64,000 nt of DNA from Vanessa cardui. Lineage: Eukaryota > Arthropoda > Insecta > Lepidoptera > Nymphalidae. Below, piece by piece: positions 63,074 through 64,000 of this stretch. The notes below the pieces were generated by a model. It was given only the letters and a program-made list of their open reading frames with translations, did no database searches and was not told the origin of the DNA. The translations under genes and the position numbers were made by a program. Location of the stretch: the NCBI RefSeq assembly GCF_905220365.1, contig NC_061154.1, positions 4,092,001 to 4,156,000 on the forward strand. Direction: 5' to 3'. The first letter of the stretch is position 1. Every line of letters begins with the position of its first letter.

Positions 63074-63435
63074 TTATTCTTCGTCATCATCAAAGTTGAA
63101 TCTTCTCATGCCGTCGAATCGGAAACCGTACGCGGCCGCGTTTTTCACGTCAACTAGCGCCGGATTGCGGTGCTTATAGAAACTGCCATGCCCGTGCGCA
63201 GGTCGCGAAGAACCGTTCGGTATTCCATGCGCTTGCCGCGGATAGAACGCTTCGAACTCGCCACTAGATGGCAGTACGCTCTTGATCTCTCCATCCTCAG
63301 GATCGTACGGTCGACCCATAGATGTCGCCACCACTAACAACAAGCAAGTCGCGCGTAGCAACAGCTGCAATGAAATATTTTTAAAAGAAAAATTTCAAAT
63401 AAAAAAAAAAATAAAGAGGACAAGTTACGTACCAT
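63074..63435 (-). CDS. Small secreted protein with acidic C-terminus, 97 aa, two exons
   Basis: The coding exons on the minus strand are 63435-63433 (only the ATG) and 63364-63074. The ATG abuts a GTACGT donor, and the acceptor is ATTGCAG. Splicing gives MLLLRATCLLLVVATSMG, a clean signal peptide. Reading unspliced through the acceptor would need a non-ATG start. The mature part is short, without cysteines, and contains a PYDPEDGE start, a His/Gly/Ser middle (PAHGHGSFYKHRNP) and the end YGFRFDGMRRFNFDDDEE. There is one dibasic site (RR), so processing into peptides is possible but not shown. I do not recognise the family. It does not share the HVP motif of the His-rich cluster, although its first intron is also in phase 0. 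Confidence 0.78.
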
Positions 63436-63749
63436 AATGGTTGAAGATGTAAATGAAGTGAGCTTATTTAATGGTGATCGTTGCGTAACGAAATGTGACA
63501 GGTCGATTTGGCACTCGGTTACCTTGGCGGGGAACGCGGCTAAGCCTAACCGCAATCTGACCTGACGATGTACCACTACGCAAGACTTTCCATTTACGTC
63601 ACCTGTGCTACCATTAACAAGCTGACCACCGCGCTCTAGCAAGTTGCTTTCAATGCAATTGACATAACAGTATGCTAATTCAAGCAATGTAATTTTTACG
63701 GTTGCTACTTTCTCGTACGAACCAACTTTGTTAGGAAGTGAAGACCCTA

Positions 63750-63756
63750 TTATATA
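63750..63756 (-). promoter_or_regulatory. Candidate TATA box of the 63074 gene
   Basis: The minus strand reads TATATAA and predicts a start near 63725. The resulting ~290-base leader would hold three short upstream ORFs (9 codons, 5 codons and ATG-stop), so a nearer start site around 63455 is an alternative. Confidence 0.3.
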
Positions 63757-63779
63757 TGTATATCCTACTTAAAAAATAT

Positions 63780-64000
63780 TTCTTAACTTTGTTTTCTTTT
63801 ATATTCAGAGTTAATTACTTATCTTAAGAATATTTCGAAAATTCGTTTAACCTCTCTTTATCATTATTTTTTTACAAATAATCATCTATTTACCTAATCA
63901 GGTTTTTATTGGTCCGAATCTATTTGAAATAATTTATAAGTGACCTTCAATCTAAAGTCATTTTCGATTTCTCGGACCATATTACCATACTAATAGTTTC
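63780..64000. other. Flank, nothing recognised
   Basis: AT-rich sequence at the window end with no frame or repeat identified. Confidence 0.3.

Noticed and set aside
63334..63687. Minus-strand frame of 117 codons upstream of the 63074 gene
   Set aside because: It has no suitable ATG at its start and runs through the presumed leader and the intron. The spliced model gives a proper signal peptide.
1..64000. CRISPR array, operon structure or bacterial contamination
   Set aside because: There are no regularly spaced direct repeats, the genes are interrupted by GT-AG introns and the repeats are of insect type.

Overview
This is a eukaryotic, AT-rich nuclear window. It most likely comes from a butterfly or moth (Lepidoptera). 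Three things point that way: a high-copy tRNA-derived SINE with perfect pol III A and B boxes whose body matches the SINE type common in lepidopteran genomes; LINE 3' fragments of the lepidopteran kind; and genes of small secreted insect proteins built from short GT-AG exons. The species cannot be named from the sequence.

Six protein genes can be assembled exon by exon. Four of them (minus 274-3608, plus 28212-32128, minus 40163-41616, minus 46882-49995) form a dispersed cluster of diverged paralogs. Each encodes a signal peptide, then a short basic/hydrophobic motif of the form K-(V/I)-x-(I/L)-H-(V/L)-P, then a histidine-rich tract, then a tail unique to that gene. Lengths are 737, 120, 397 and 138 residues. 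A six-codon (18 bp) first coding exon ending in phase 0 recurs in three of them, and a phase 2 intron just after the signal peptide recurs in three. This fits duplication followed by rapid divergence and occasional intron loss. The products should be extracellular. A role in cuticle or extracellular matrix, with metal or proton binding by histidines, is inference only.

A fifth gene (minus 53832-54473, with a probable first exon at 60223-60246) encodes a secreted Q/M/Y/P-rich 146-residue protein with the same phase 2 intron placement but no His tract. A sixth (minus 63074-63435) encodes a 97-residue secreted protein with an acidic C-terminus; its only coding bases in the first exon are the ATG.

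The rest is intergenic or intronic and rich in repeats: at least seven SINE copies plus decayed ones, a second SINE-like family, a third dispersed family (four copies), a widespread family with a conserved GGCTAATC core, a MITE present twice, a hAT-type MITE with an 8 bp target duplication, a fold-back element split by a younger insertion with a perfect 12 bp duplication, LINE fragments, a 130 bp tandem duplication and several strong hairpins. The stretch 3609-28133 holds no gene that I can support. No rRNA, genuine tRNA gene, CRISPR array or viral gene was seen.
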